The notes: generated by a model not told the origin, from the letters alone. A stretch of DNA of 7,432 bases from Actinomycetota bacterium (GCA_009703975.1 WLFB01000055.1:1-7432), one strand, 5' to 3'; numbered from the stretch's first letter, positions 1-6,355 are shown. Made by a program: numbers and translations.

Positions 1-576
1 AACTGGTCGCTTTTCTTCAACTATCGCCACGGTGCGACCGCGTACAGTGCTCAACCATTCTGTGACTTCTGTTGCGTTAGATACGGTGGCCGATAGGCAA
101 ACCAATTGCACAGTTGGGTCAAGGTGAATAATCACTTCTTCCCATACGGGCCCTCTATAGGCATCTTGCAGAAAGTGAACCTCGTCGAGTACCACCACTG
201 CGAGTCGATTTAGGGCCTCAGATCGCGCGTAAATCATGTTGCGCAACACTTCTGTTGTCATCACCAGAATCGGTGCAGATGTGTTGATGCTGTTATCGCC
301 AGTTAACAACCCAACTTCTGATTTGCCGTAATGCGCAACTAGATCATTAAATTTTTGATTCGACAACGCTTTGATCGGTGCAGTGTAAAACGCACGTTGC
401 CTTTGCTGAATTGCCGCATCAATTGCATATTCTGCAATTAAGGTTTTTCCCGACCCAGTTGGGGCTGCTACTAATACCGAACTGCCCGCATCTAACGCAT
501 CAATTGCATCTAGCTGAAATTTGTCTAGGGCAAAGTCATATCTTGCAATTATTGACTCTCGACTCGGACGCGCCAT
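1..576 (-). CDS. helY: Ski2-like DExH-box helicase, HelY type (N-terminal 192 residues; runs off the window)
   Basis: This is the N-terminal part of a superfamily 2 RNA/DNA helicase; the 3' end lies beyond the window edge. The visible motifs, in order, are motif I APTGSGKT (38-45), motif Ia TAPIKALSNQKF (65-76), TGD (92-94), MTTEVLR (106-112), motif II DEVH (131-134) and motif III SAT (162-164). Their order and the APIKALSNQKF block are typical of the Ski2/Mtr4 family, and the position after tatC matches mycobacterial helY, a protein of about 900 residues. The RecA2 domain and C-terminal domains are not visible. The start is an ATG 12 nt after the tatC stop, with only a weak purine run (AAAAGA) upstream, so the gene is probably co-transcribed with tatB and tatC. 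The substrate is unknown; a role in RNA processing or decay is inferred from the family. Confidence 0.93.
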   Translation of the reverse strand, partial: MARPSRESIIARYDFALDKFQLDAIDALDAGSSVLVAAPTGSGKTLIAEYAIDAAIQQRQRAFYTAPIKALSNQKFNDLVAHYGKSEVGLLTGDNSINTSAPILVMTTEVLRNMIYARSEALNRLAVVVLDEVHFLQDAYRGPVWEEVIIHLDPTVQLVCLSATVSNATEVTEWLSTVRGRTVAIVEEKRPV

Positions 577-588
577 TAGATTCTTTTA

Positions 589-1371
589 TTAATTAGAGGT
601 CACTCCTCGACGGCGAATTACGATGAAGCCAACAAGAATCGCGACAAAGTATAAAATCGTTAACGGTATTCCAAGAGCCATCAAAGTTATTGGGTCACCA
701 CTTGGTGTGATTACAGCGGCAATAAAGAAAATAATGACGATCGCATAGCGCCATTGCTTAATCAGCGTGCGCGGTGTTAGAACTCCGACTAGTTGCAGAA
801 ACACAATAAGTAGTGGCGAGAGAAATCCCACCCCGAACGCCAAAACCATCAAAGCAACCAAACTGACGTACTTAGTTATTTGAAATGCTTGGTTAACTTC
901 TGTGCCTGACCAAGAAATTAAAAATTGCAACGCCTTCGAAAGTGTCCAATATGCAATTGAACATCCGAGGCTGAACAAAATAACAGCAGATGCGATGAAC
1001 GGTATTGTGTACTGCTTTTCTTTCTTGTTCAATGCGGGCACAATAAATCTCCACAGTTGCCAAAGCAATACAGGCAACGCCAAAATTAATCCGCCGTAAC
1101 CTGCGATTTTCATTCGTGCTGACAAGCCGTCTAATGGTCCGAGCGCGAATAATGATCCATCGCATTTAAAATCTGGACGACTCGCACAAAGGTCGCGATA
1201 CGGTTTTGTCAAGAATTGTAAAACCGGGTCATAAAAAGCGAGTACTCCGGCAGCGCCAAGAGCTATTGCCAATATTGATCTGATCAGGCGCATTCGCAAT
1301 TCGGCTAAGTGCTCCATAAGCGACATTGAGTCCTGCCCACCGGCATTCTTGGCTTCAGATTTAGTTGCCAT
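589..1371 (-). CDS. tatC: Twin-arginine translocase subunit TatC
   Basis: TatC is the six-helix membrane receptor that binds twin-arginine signal peptides and assembles the Tat pore with TatA/TatB in the cytoplasmic membrane. The 260-residue product has the family's HLAELRMRL motif at 21-29, a Pro-rich second helix ending WRFIVPAL (107-114), a conserved Glu (E118, matching E. coli E103) and ITPSGDP at 221-227. Hydrophobic segments lie at about 29-47, 90-111, 125-148, 168-194, 208-221 and 229-251. The ATG lies inside the end of tatB, giving an 11-nt overlap, so translation is probably coupled. Two oddities are seen. The membrane Glu matching E. coli E170 is Leu here (L184), and the first external loop carries two cysteines (C62, C70). 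The N-terminal 15 residues are poorly conserved, and M16 is an alternative start. Confidence 0.96.
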   Translation of the reverse strand: MATKSEAKNAGGQDSMSLMEHLAELRMRLIRSILAIALGAAGVLAFYDPVLQFLTKPYRDLCASRPDFKCDGSLFALGPLDGLSARMKIAGYGGLILALPVLLWQLWRFIVPALNKKEKQYTIPFIASAVILFSLGCSIAYWTLSKALQFLISWSGTEVNQAFQITKYVSLVALMVLAFGVGFLSPLLIVFLQLVGVLTPRTLIKQWRYAIVIIFFIAAVITPSGDPITLMALGIPLTILYFVAILVGFIVIRRRGVTSN

Positions 1372-2014
1372 TGGTTAGCTTCTTTTTCATAACCGACTTT
1401 TTCGCCAGCGTCTTTTTGGCTGGTTTCTTTTTGGCTGGCTTCTTCTTTGTAACTGACTTTTTCGCGGGTGCTTTTTTGGCTGCTGACTTCTTCACAGGCA
1501 GATTGTTTATCGTCGACCCTTGTGCTTCCTGAGCGACTTGCGGTTCGCTGGTCATGTCAAGCTCATCGTCGTTGTATTCCATGCGGTTGACTTCACTGTG
1601 TTTGCTTGGGTCTTCTCTGCGCTGTTGTTCGACTTGCGCCGCGCTGGCTGTCGCATCACTAGCATCTTTTGCTTGCTGGCCGGTAGCTGAATGCAGCGAA
1701 TCTTGAGCTTTAGAAATATTGCTTCCGTCGTTATAAGGAATAAAGGTAGGTTCAACGATCTCTTTAGCGGCCGATTGAAACTCGCCTGCGGTGTCAGTGA
1801 ACAAAGCTTTCATTGAGTTGGTTGTGCTCATCATCTCTTTGATCGGCTCATCCATCACTTTACGAAAGTCTGTTTGAACACCAGATGACATCCGCTTTAA
1901 TTCGGCATAAAGTTTGCCCATCCGTCGAATTGCATCAGGTAACTTTTCGGGGCCGAGAACGACAAGACCAATTATCAGCAGAAACATGACTTCGCTGCCG
2001 GTCATATTAAACAT
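1361..2014 (-). CDS. tatB: Twin-arginine translocase subunit TatB with a lysine-rich C-terminal tail
   Basis: TatB is a single-span protein that partners TatC in the signal-peptide receptor complex. The 217-residue product begins MFNMTGSE, closely matching E. coli TatB, including the Glu at position 8. It continues with one membrane helix (about 9-20), the LGPEKLP hinge (20-26) and an amphipathic helix (about 27-57). LGP rather than FG at the hinge favours TatB over TatA. A long polar region follows, with an acidic stretch at 147-165 and a tail rich in Lys and Ala (175-212). I chose the ATG at 2014 over a TTG two codons upstream because the resulting N-terminus matches the family and a -10 hexamer lies 6 nt before it. 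In mycobacteria the gene next to tatC is tatA; no tatA is seen here. tatB heads the tatB-tatC-helY unit. Confidence 0.88.
   Translation of the reverse strand: MFNMTGSEVMFLLIIGLVVLGPEKLPDAIRRMGKLYAELKRMSSGVQTDFRKVMDEPIKEMMSTTNSMKALFTDTAGEFQSAAKEIVEPTFIPYNDGSNISKAQDSLHSATGQQAKDASDATASAAQVEQQRREDPSKHSEVNRMEYNDDELDMTSEPQVAQEAQGSTINNLPVKKSAAKKAPAKKSVTKKKPAKKKPAKKTLAKKSVMKKKLTNGN
1379..1492 (-). repeat. Coding repeat: AKKSV.KKK / PAKK units in the TatB tail
   Basis: Residues 175-212 of TatB are built from short Lys-Ala-Pro units. An AKKSVxKKK block occurs twice, and PAKK or LAKK elements lie between. At DNA level a unit of about 43 bp recurs at a 60-bp offset (plus-strand 1381-1423 and 1441-1483, about three quarters identical by eye). 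This suggests growth by internal duplication. The composition resembles histone-H1-like tails such as the C-terminus of mycobacterial HU. The function here is unknown; binding to acidic lipids or nucleic acid is possible. Confidence 0.8.
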
Positions 2015-2020
2015 GCTCAA

Positions 2021-2026
2021 AGTCTA
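2021..2026 (-). promoter_or_regulatory. Candidate -10 element (TAGACT) for leaderless tatB
   Basis: TAGACT fits the actinobacterial TANNNT -10 pattern and ends exactly 6 nt before the tatB ATG, placing the predicted transcript start at or within 1 nt of the ATG. No convincing -35 or Shine-Dalgarno sequence is visible. The same hexamer-to-start distance occurs at four other starts in the window. Confidence 0.5.
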
Positions 2027-2041
2027 GGAGATACCTTCGCA

Positions 2042-2047
2042 TATCAT
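2042..2047 (+). promoter_or_regulatory. Candidate -10 element (TATCAT) for the broken phosphodiesterase gene
   Basis: TATCAT matches TATAAT at five of six positions and ends 6 nt before a GTG at 2054. The expected -35 position overlaps the divergent tatB -10 element, and no recognisable -35 sequence is present. An AGGAG at 2026-2030 is too far from either candidate start (TTG 2048 or GTG 2054) to act as a normal ribosome binding site. Confidence 0.45.
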
Positions 2048-2053
2048 TTGAGT

Positions 2054-2776
2054 GTGCAACAGCGACTCCCCTCTAAATTTGTGAGACCAATTTTGTTTGC
2101 TCATCGAGGCGCTATGGCCCACAGTGCCGAGAATACTCTTGAATCGTTTGAACTGGCACTGCGGCTCGGTGCTACCGGACTAGAAACTGATGTTTGGTTA
2201 ACTAAGGATGGTCAGGTTGTCTGTGATCATGACGGCATGGTGAACAAGTTTTTGAGACGAACACCAATAAATAAATTTAATCGCGATGAATTAGCAAGTT
2301 CGATACCAAGTCTCGAAAAAATATTTGAAAGGTGTGGTACAGGTATCAACTATTAAATAGATGTTTGCGATGAGTAGGCAATAGATCGAATTTATGAATT
2401 GGTTTCGCAAGGCGGTACTGATTTCGTAAAAAGAGTATTTCTTTGTAGTCCAAACTATTCATTACTTTGCCAATGGCACGAGAAGTATCCGAATTTGCAA
2501 CTAGTCAATTCGATTCGGCTAGCAAAGATTTCAGAAGGTCCTGAGCGTCGTTGCGCAAATCTTGCAACGCATGGCATAGTCGCGCTGAACATGCACCACA
2601 CCGATTGGAACGGCGGGTTGGTTGCGTTGGCGCATCGTTTCGGTTTGGCGGCGTTCAGTTGGGATATTCAGCACGTTGAGTTGATTTGCGATGCATTTCG
2701 CATGGGGGTAGACGCGGTATTCAGTGATTGGACCGATCGTATGGTGGATGCCTACCGAACCGAATTCAGTGATTAG
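2054..2776 (+). pseudogene. Glycerophosphodiester phosphodiesterase, disrupted by two in-frame stop codons
   Basis: The intact family hydrolyses glycerophosphodiesters to glycerol 3-phosphate and an alcohol, in a metal-dependent TIM barrel. The first part carries FAHRG (15-19 from the GTG), AENTLESF (25-32), LETDV (43-47), LTKDG (49-53) and DHD (58-60), which are the catalytic and metal-binding motifs. The frame is then cut by TAA at 2354-2356 and TAG at 2375-2377. The same frame continues open to 2774 with the family C-terminal part, including MGVDAVFSDWTDRMVDAY. Reading through gives 240 codons, a normal length. The stops fall where relatives have the metal-binding strand (like SIDVKD); here it reads stop-IDVCDE-stop, so the usual Lys is also changed to Cys. 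Sequencing error or very recent decay are both possible. The start is uncertain: GTG 2054 or TTG 2048. It is the only plus-strand gene. Confidence 0.85.
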
Positions 2777-2806
2777 AGGATATTTACAAAAGTTTTAAAT
2801 CACTGA
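2766..2806. repeat. 9-bp inverted repeat across the convergent gene ends
   Basis: TCAGTGATT (2766-2774) and its reverse complement AATCACTGA (2798-2806) flank 23 nt that include the 7-bp gap between the broken phosphodiesterase gene and lepB. The arms include the last codons of both genes. Its place between convergent genes suggests a bidirectional transcription end or RNA-stabilising hairpin, but there is no T-tract after either arm, so a canonical intrinsic terminator is not supported. Confidence 0.4.
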
Positions 2807-3419
2807 GTGGCCAAAGCAATACAAACGCTTGACCGATAATCAGATCCTTCTTGATTGGCCCAAACATTCGGCTGTCGAATGATTGGGGACGATTGTCGCC
2901 CATCAGAAATATTTCGTCAGACTCAATTTTTATCGGCTCCATGTCGACAGTGCTACATCGATCAGCAGGATCTGTCATCTCGGTATCTCTGTTCGGCAAA
3001 TATGGCTCAGCAAGTTCAATGCCGTCGATGAACACGACACATTTCGAAATTGAGATAGTTTCACCGCCGAGTGCGATGACACGTTTGATCAGGTCGTCGT
3101 GTTGAATTTCGTTGCCGTTTGGTATCGCACGATCAAATACAACGACATCACCGCGATCAATTTCGCCGATTCGATACGCCAATTTATTTACGAGCACTCG
3201 GTTATCTGAAAACATGGTTGTCTCCATGCTGGGTCCCGAGATATAAAACTGCTGTACGAGGAATACACGAATCACTATTGCAAATGCGAGGGCGAATCCG
3301 ATCACACTAAACCACTCGAGAAACGCCCTGAATTTTAAAAAGATTCGCCGTTGAATAGAGATTTCTGTTTGACCTACAGAAGAATCAACCGATTCGACCG
3401 ATTCACTGTCAAATTGCAC
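2784..3419 (-). CDS. lepB: Type I signal peptidase
   Basis: Type I signal peptidase is a membrane-anchored Ser-Lys protease that cuts signal peptides from exported proteins at the outer face of the cytoplasmic membrane. The 211-residue product has a polar cytoplasmic N-terminus, one membrane helix (about 36-55), box B SGPSMETTM with catalytic S64, box C RGDVVVFD (89-96), box D LIKRVIALGGE (110-120) with general base K112, and box E GDNRPQSFDSRMFGP (174-188). Cysteines C127 and C155 lie in the external domain and could form a disulfide. The GTG is the only usual start: the frame meets a stop 12 codons upstream and no ATG, GTG or TTG comes between. A -10 hexamer 6 nt before it supports leaderless expression. 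The gene is 51 nt downstream of pafA and ends 7 bp from the convergent broken gene. Other signal peptidase copies may exist elsewhere in the genome. Confidence 0.95.
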   Translation of the reverse strand: MQFDSESVESVDSSVGQTEISIQRRIFLKFRAFLEWFSVIGFALAFAIVIRVFLVQQFYISGPSMETTMFSDNRVLVNKLAYRIGEIDRGDVVVFDRAIPNGNEIQHDDLIKRVIALGGETISISKCVVFIDGIELAEPYLPNRDTEMTDPADRCSTVDMEPIKIESDEIFLMGDNRPQSFDSRMFGPIKKDLIIGQAFVLLWPLSDLKLL

Positions 3420-3425
3420 GCTGTA

Positions 3426-3431
3426 ATCGTA
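3426..3431 (-). promoter_or_regulatory. Candidate -10 element (TACGAT) for leaderless lepB
   Basis: TACGAT fits TANNNT and ends 6 nt before the lepB GTG. There is no Shine-Dalgarno-like sequence between it and the start and no clear -35. If real, lepB has its own promoter despite lying in line behind pafA. Confidence 0.45.
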
Positions 3432-3441
3432 ACGCTTCAGC

Positions 3442-3477
3442 GAAGTGAATTGTTATAGAGAAGTGAATTGTTATAGC
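3442..3477. repeat. 18-bp perfect-core tandem duplication spanning the pafA stop codon
   Basis: Two adjacent 18-bp units (3442-3459 and 3460-3477) are identical except for the last base. On the minus strand each unit carries a TAA in the pafA frame, so the true stop lies in the right-hand unit and the left-hand unit holds a second in-frame TAA 18 nt downstream. The duplication therefore does not change PafA. It lengthens the pafA-lepB spacer immediately upstream of the lepB -10 element. Confidence 0.9.
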
Positions 3478-4829
3478 GATGCGATCAACTTGTCAACTCT
3501 TTCATCCTTGTGCTTGAAAGGGTCTTTGCATAACACTGTGCGCTGTTGTTGATCGTTAAGTTTCAGATGGACCCAATCAACCGTGTAATCCCGTTTGCGT
3601 TCTTTGGCGCGCTTGATAAACGCCCCTCGCAATTTCGCGCGAGTGGTTGCCGGTGGATGTTCTTTTGCCTTTTCAATGTCTTCTTCGTTGCAGACCCGAT
3701 CAACCAAGTTGCGATTTTCTAGTTTGTAAAAAAGTCCGCGGTTGCGACAAATATCGTGATATTGCAAATCAACTAATTGGGTTCGCGCGTCGTCGAGCGC
3801 CAAATCATGCTTCTTTCTAAATGCCTCGATCAAGTGATATTTGATCACCCAGTCAACTTCGCGATTCAGTTTTAGAGGATCATTTTCTATCGTCGATACA
3901 CAGTGCTCCCACATTTCTAAGGCCTTCTTCTCGAGCGGCGCGTATCCATTCGTATCCGAAAACTTAAGAGCCTTGTCGAGCAGTTCGCGCTGAATATCTA
4001 ATGACGACAACTCTCGACCAGAAGCAAGTCGAATTTTTCTTCTGCAGGTTATGTCTTGGCTGATCTCGCGAATTGCTCGAGTCGCATTCTCTAATGTGTA
4101 ATCACGCAAAATATTCGGGCTTTCCTCCATCATTCGTAATACGCATGCAGTCGAACCTAATTTTAAGAAATTGGCATATTCGCTCATATTTGAGTCTCCG
4201 ACTATTACGTGTAATCGTCGATACTTTTCTGCGTCAGCATGCGGTTCGTCGCGCGTATTGATAATCGGACGACTTCTAGTTGTGGCCGAACTTTGGCTCT
4301 CCCAGATATGTTCGGCGCGTTGGGCAATTGAATAAATTGGACCTCGTGAAGTTTGTAAAACTTTTCCTGCACCTGTAAAAATTTGCCTGGTAACCAAAAA
4401 TGGAATCAATACCTCGGGATACCGATCAACATCGTCAGTGCGCGCCGTCAAATAGTTCTCATGACAGCCATAGCTATTGCCCGCAGAGTCCGTGTTGTTT
4501 TTGAAAAGATAGATCGTTCCGCGAATCCCCTCTTCGCGCAGACGCTGCTCTGCGCCTTCAAGAAGTTGCTCAAGAATTCGCTCACCAGCTTTGTCGTGAA
4601 CGACGCAATCGTAAATTGAATCACATTCTGGTGTTGCATATTCTGGATGAGATCCGACGTCTAAATAGAGACGAGCGCCATTTTCGAGAAATACATTTGA
4701 GCTTCGACCCCAACTAACAACTTTTCGAAATAAATATCTCGCTACTTCGTCTGGGCTAAGTCGACGCTGACCACGCAAAGTACAGGTGATTCCGTATTCG
4801 TTTTCAAGGCCATAAATTCTGCGATCCAT
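3471..4829 (-). CDS. pafA: Pup-protein ligase PafA
   Basis: PafA uses ATP to phosphorylate the C-terminal Glu of Pup and joins it by an isopeptide bond to lysines of target proteins, marking them for the proteasome. The 452-residue product starts [13 protein letters not shown], with the nucleotide/metal-binding Glu at 9. It has [15 protein letters not shown] (54-68), with catalytic Asp57, then [17 protein letters not shown] (110-126) and [19 protein letters not shown] (191-209). The small C-terminal domain contains [10 protein letters not shown] (417-426) and ends [11 protein letters not shown]. The protein aligns with mycobacterial PafA over its whole length. It lacks the long insertion near the N-terminus that marks Dop, which separates the two paralogues. 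The gene lies 50 nt after prcA with its own candidate -10 element. The usual mycobacterial followers pafB and pafC are absent; lepB comes next. Confidence 0.98.
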   Translation of the reverse strand: MDRRIYGLENEYGITCTLRGQRRLSPDEVARYLFRKVVSWGRSSNVFLENGARLYLDVGSHPEYATPECDSIYDCVVHDKAGERILEQLLEGAEQRLREEGIRGTIYLFKNNTDSAGNSYGCHENYLTARTDDVDRYPEVLIPFLVTRQIFTGAGKVLQTSRGPIYSIAQRAEHIWESQSSATTRSRPIINTRDEPHADAEKYRRLHVIVGDSNMSEYANFLKLGSTACVLRMMEESPNILRDYTLENATRAIREISQDITCRRKIRLASGRELSSLDIQRELLDKALKFSDTNGYAPLEKKALEMWEHCVSTIENDPLKLNREVDWVIKYHLIEAFRKKHDLALDDARTQLVDLQYHDICRNRGLFYKLENRNLVDRVCNEEDIEKAKEHPPATTRAKLRGAFIKRAKERKRDYTVDWVHLKLNDQQQRTVLCKDPFKHKDERVDKLIASL

Positions 4830-4835
4830 GATGAA

Positions 4836-4841
4836 AACCTA
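4836..4841 (-). promoter_or_regulatory. Candidate -10 element (TAGGTT) for leaderless pafA
   Basis: TAGGTT fits the loose TANNNT pattern and ends exactly 6 nt before the pafA ATG. No -35 and no strong Shine-Dalgarno sequence is seen. Taken alone the match is weak (three of six to TATAAT); it gains weight from the identical spacing at pup, lepB, tatB and the broken phosphodiesterase gene. Confidence 0.4.
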
Positions 4842-4879
4842 GTCAGCCAGAGTTGATTCAGGCGTGTTTGCCAGGCTGA

Positions 4880-5557
4880 TCAGCCGATTAATTCTTCAAT
4901 TTCGCTTTCAGCGATTCTTCGGAAACATCGTCGACGCCCATTTCTTTCGAGAACAGCGACTTCCAAATCAGCGTATTTAGGTTTTGCTTCTGCACCTGAA
5001 AGTGCAGCTATGGCATTTTGTAAAACAGTTTTCAGTGAAGTATCTGGCACGTAAACATTTTTGAGGCGGTCGGCAACGGCTTGTGAATCTCCACCCAAGA
5101 CACTGAAATTATGCTCGTCTAAAACTGTGCCGTCATACATCACATGAAATAAACGATCAGCGCTTTTTTCAACACCAATTTCTGCGACGAGCAATTCAAC
5201 TTCCATTGGTTTTGGGGCCTCACTGAAAACTTGACTAAGAATTTGTGCGTACTGATTCGTCAAACTGCGAGCGTCGACATCTTGACGTGAGAATTGGTAA
5301 CCCTTGATGTCCGCAGCGCGTACACCTGCAACTCGAAGCTGATCGAATTCGTTGTATTTGCCGACACCTGCAAAAGCAATTCTGTCGTATATCTCACTTA
5401 TTTTGTGAAGTGTTGACGAAGGATTTTCTGAAACTAGAGCTATTCCGTTGTCATACTGAAGCGCAACTAAGGCTCGACCGCGCGCGATACCTTTTCGGGC
5501 AAAGTCTGCCCGATCTTTCATAAATTGTTCTGGTGGTACGTAATACGGGGTGTTCAT
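4880..5557 (-). CDS. prcA: 20S proteasome alpha subunit PrcA
   Basis: PrcA forms the outer heptameric rings of the 20S core, gates entry of substrates and docks the ATPase ring (Mpa/ARC). The 225-residue product begins with the alpha-type N-terminus MNTPYYVPPEQFMKDR, whose first residues form the gate. It continues with ARKGIARGRALVAL, ENPSSTLHKISEIYDRIAFAGVGKYNEFD and the closing LEVAVLERNGRRRCFRRI, all close to mycobacterial PrcA. The alpha subunit lacks the N-terminal catalytic Thr, as expected. It is shorter than the mycobacterial protein because the extended C-terminal tail is missing and it stops soon after the last strand. The ATG overlaps the prcB TGA (ATGA), so translation is probably coupled. 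No strong Shine-Dalgarno sequence is visible. Confidence 0.97.
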   Translation of the reverse strand: MNTPYYVPPEQFMKDRADFARKGIARGRALVALQYDNGIALVSENPSSTLHKISEIYDRIAFAGVGKYNEFDQLRVAGVRAADIKGYQFSRQDVDARSLTNQYAQILSQVFSEAPKPMEVELLVAEIGVEKSADRLFHVMYDGTVLDEHNFSVLGGDSQAVADRLKNVYVPDTSLKTVLQNAIAALSGAEAKPKYADLEVAVLERNGRRRCFRRIAESEIEELIG

Positions 5558-6339
5558 CGTGCACCAACTTCGGTTGCAATTTCACTGTAAATTTTCGCCG
5601 ATGTTTCGTCTGTTACCTGACTCCAGCCTTGTTTCGTGATGGAGGCGATGACTGGATAAATTCCACGCATTGAATCTGGGCCGCCAGTGGCCGAATCGGC
5701 ATCAGAAGCTTCCCATAAAGCCCGAGCGCAAAGTTTCACTGCATCGTCTGTTGACATTTCGCGGCGCCAAGAAATTCGCATCACCGTAGATGCATGCAGC
5801 ATTCCTGAGCCAGTTGCTACGAAATCTTTCTCCTCGTACCGGCCACCGGTTACGTCATAATCCCAAAGGCGCCCAGAGTTTGTATGAAAATCAAAACCTG
5901 CGAATATTGGCACGACAACTAAACCTTGCATTGCAGCTGGCAAATTGCTCCGAACAAAACTTGATAACTGATTGGCTTTACCTTCGAGCGAGAGTGTTTG
6001 ACCTTCAACTTTTTCGTAATGTTCAAGTTGAAGTTGAAATAACTTGATCATCTCCATTGCCGGGCCGGCAGCACCAGCAATCGCTACCCCGCTGAACTCA
6101 TCAGCCTGAACGACCTTCTCCATACTGCGATGGCTGATCAAATTGCCTGAGGTGGCTCGCCTGTCGCCAGCCATAACGACACCATCTCTGCAACGCATTG
6201 CAACACAAGTTGTCGCATGAGGAATGACTAATTCATGATCTACTGAGACTGATCCAAAAGGCGACAACCCGACACGTCTGAGAAGTTCGCCAAAATTAGC
6301 GCCTGGGTCTGAACCTGCCTCGAAAATTGGCATCGACAT
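5554..6339 (-). CDS. prcB: 20S proteasome beta subunit PrcB (precursor with propeptide)
   Basis: PrcB forms the two inner rings and holds the proteolytic sites. The 261-residue precursor has a 42-residue propeptide removed on assembly to expose Thr43, the N-terminal nucleophile, in PHATTCVAM (40-48). The other catalytic residues are in place: Asp59 (mature residue 17, in AGDRRATSGN) and Lys75 (mature 33). GSG at 177-179 and DDDSATGGPD-like ASDADSATGGPDSMRGIYP also match the family. The residue before the cleavage point is Ala; the family normally has Gly (HG/TT). The propeptide is shorter than the mycobacterial one (57 residues). The start is ATG 6339, 16 nt after the pup stop; ATG 6333 is an alternative. 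It is probably transcribed with pup and prcA. Confidence 0.97.
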   Translation of the reverse strand: MSMPIFEAGSDPGANFGELLRRVGLSPFGSVSVDHELVIPHATTCVAMRCRDGVVMAGDRRATSGNLISHRSMEKVVQADEFSGVAIAGAAGPAMEMIKLFQLQLEHYEKVEGQTLSLEGKANQLSSFVRSNLPAAMQGLVVVPIFAGFDFHTNSGRLWDYDVTGGRYEEKDFVATGSGMLHASTVMRISWRREMSTDDAVKLCARALWEASDADSATGGPDSMRGIYPVIASITKQGWSQVTDETSAKIYSEIATEVGAR

Positions 6340-6355
6340 AGTTTTTAGGCTACGG

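Noticed and set aside
378..596. Plus-strand open frame opposite the helicase start, and similar antisense frames opposite tatC, lepB, pafA, prcB and dop
   Set aside because: Each lies fully opposite a strongly conserved gene, has no recognisable domain and no promoter or ribosome binding site, so they are chance frames.
2018..2020. TTG start for tatB, two codons upstream of the ATG
   Set aside because: The N-terminus from ATG 2014 (MFNMTGSE) matches the family start position, and the TTG would lie upstream of the predicted transcript start.
2354..2377. Stop-codon recoding or readthrough of TAA and TAG in the phosphodiesterase gene
   Set aside because: TAA ends tatC, tatB, lepB and pafA, and TAG ends pup, in the same window, so neither is reassigned. 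Two different stops 7 codons apart with no evident recoding structure fit mutation or sequence error better.
2719..2774. 11-bp direct repeat ATTCAGTGATT (2719-2729 and 2764-2774)
   Set aside because: Both copies encode a Phe-Ser-Asp stretch in the phosphodiesterase frame; two short copies can arise from codon reuse and have no further structure.
3434..3446. Small hairpin CTTC-AGC-GAAG between pafA and lepB
   Set aside because: A 4-bp stem is too short to support a terminator or regulatory structure.
3442..3477. CRISPR or integration-site interpretation of the tandem repeat
   Set aside because: Only two directly adjacent units with no spacers, no tRNA and no integrase nearby; a simple duplication explains it.
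4843..4879. Terminator between prcA and pafA (TCAGCC ... GGCTGA arms)
   Set aside because: The stem is only 6 bp with a 25-nt loop, one arm abuts the prcA stop, and there is no T-tract. This is within chance expectation.
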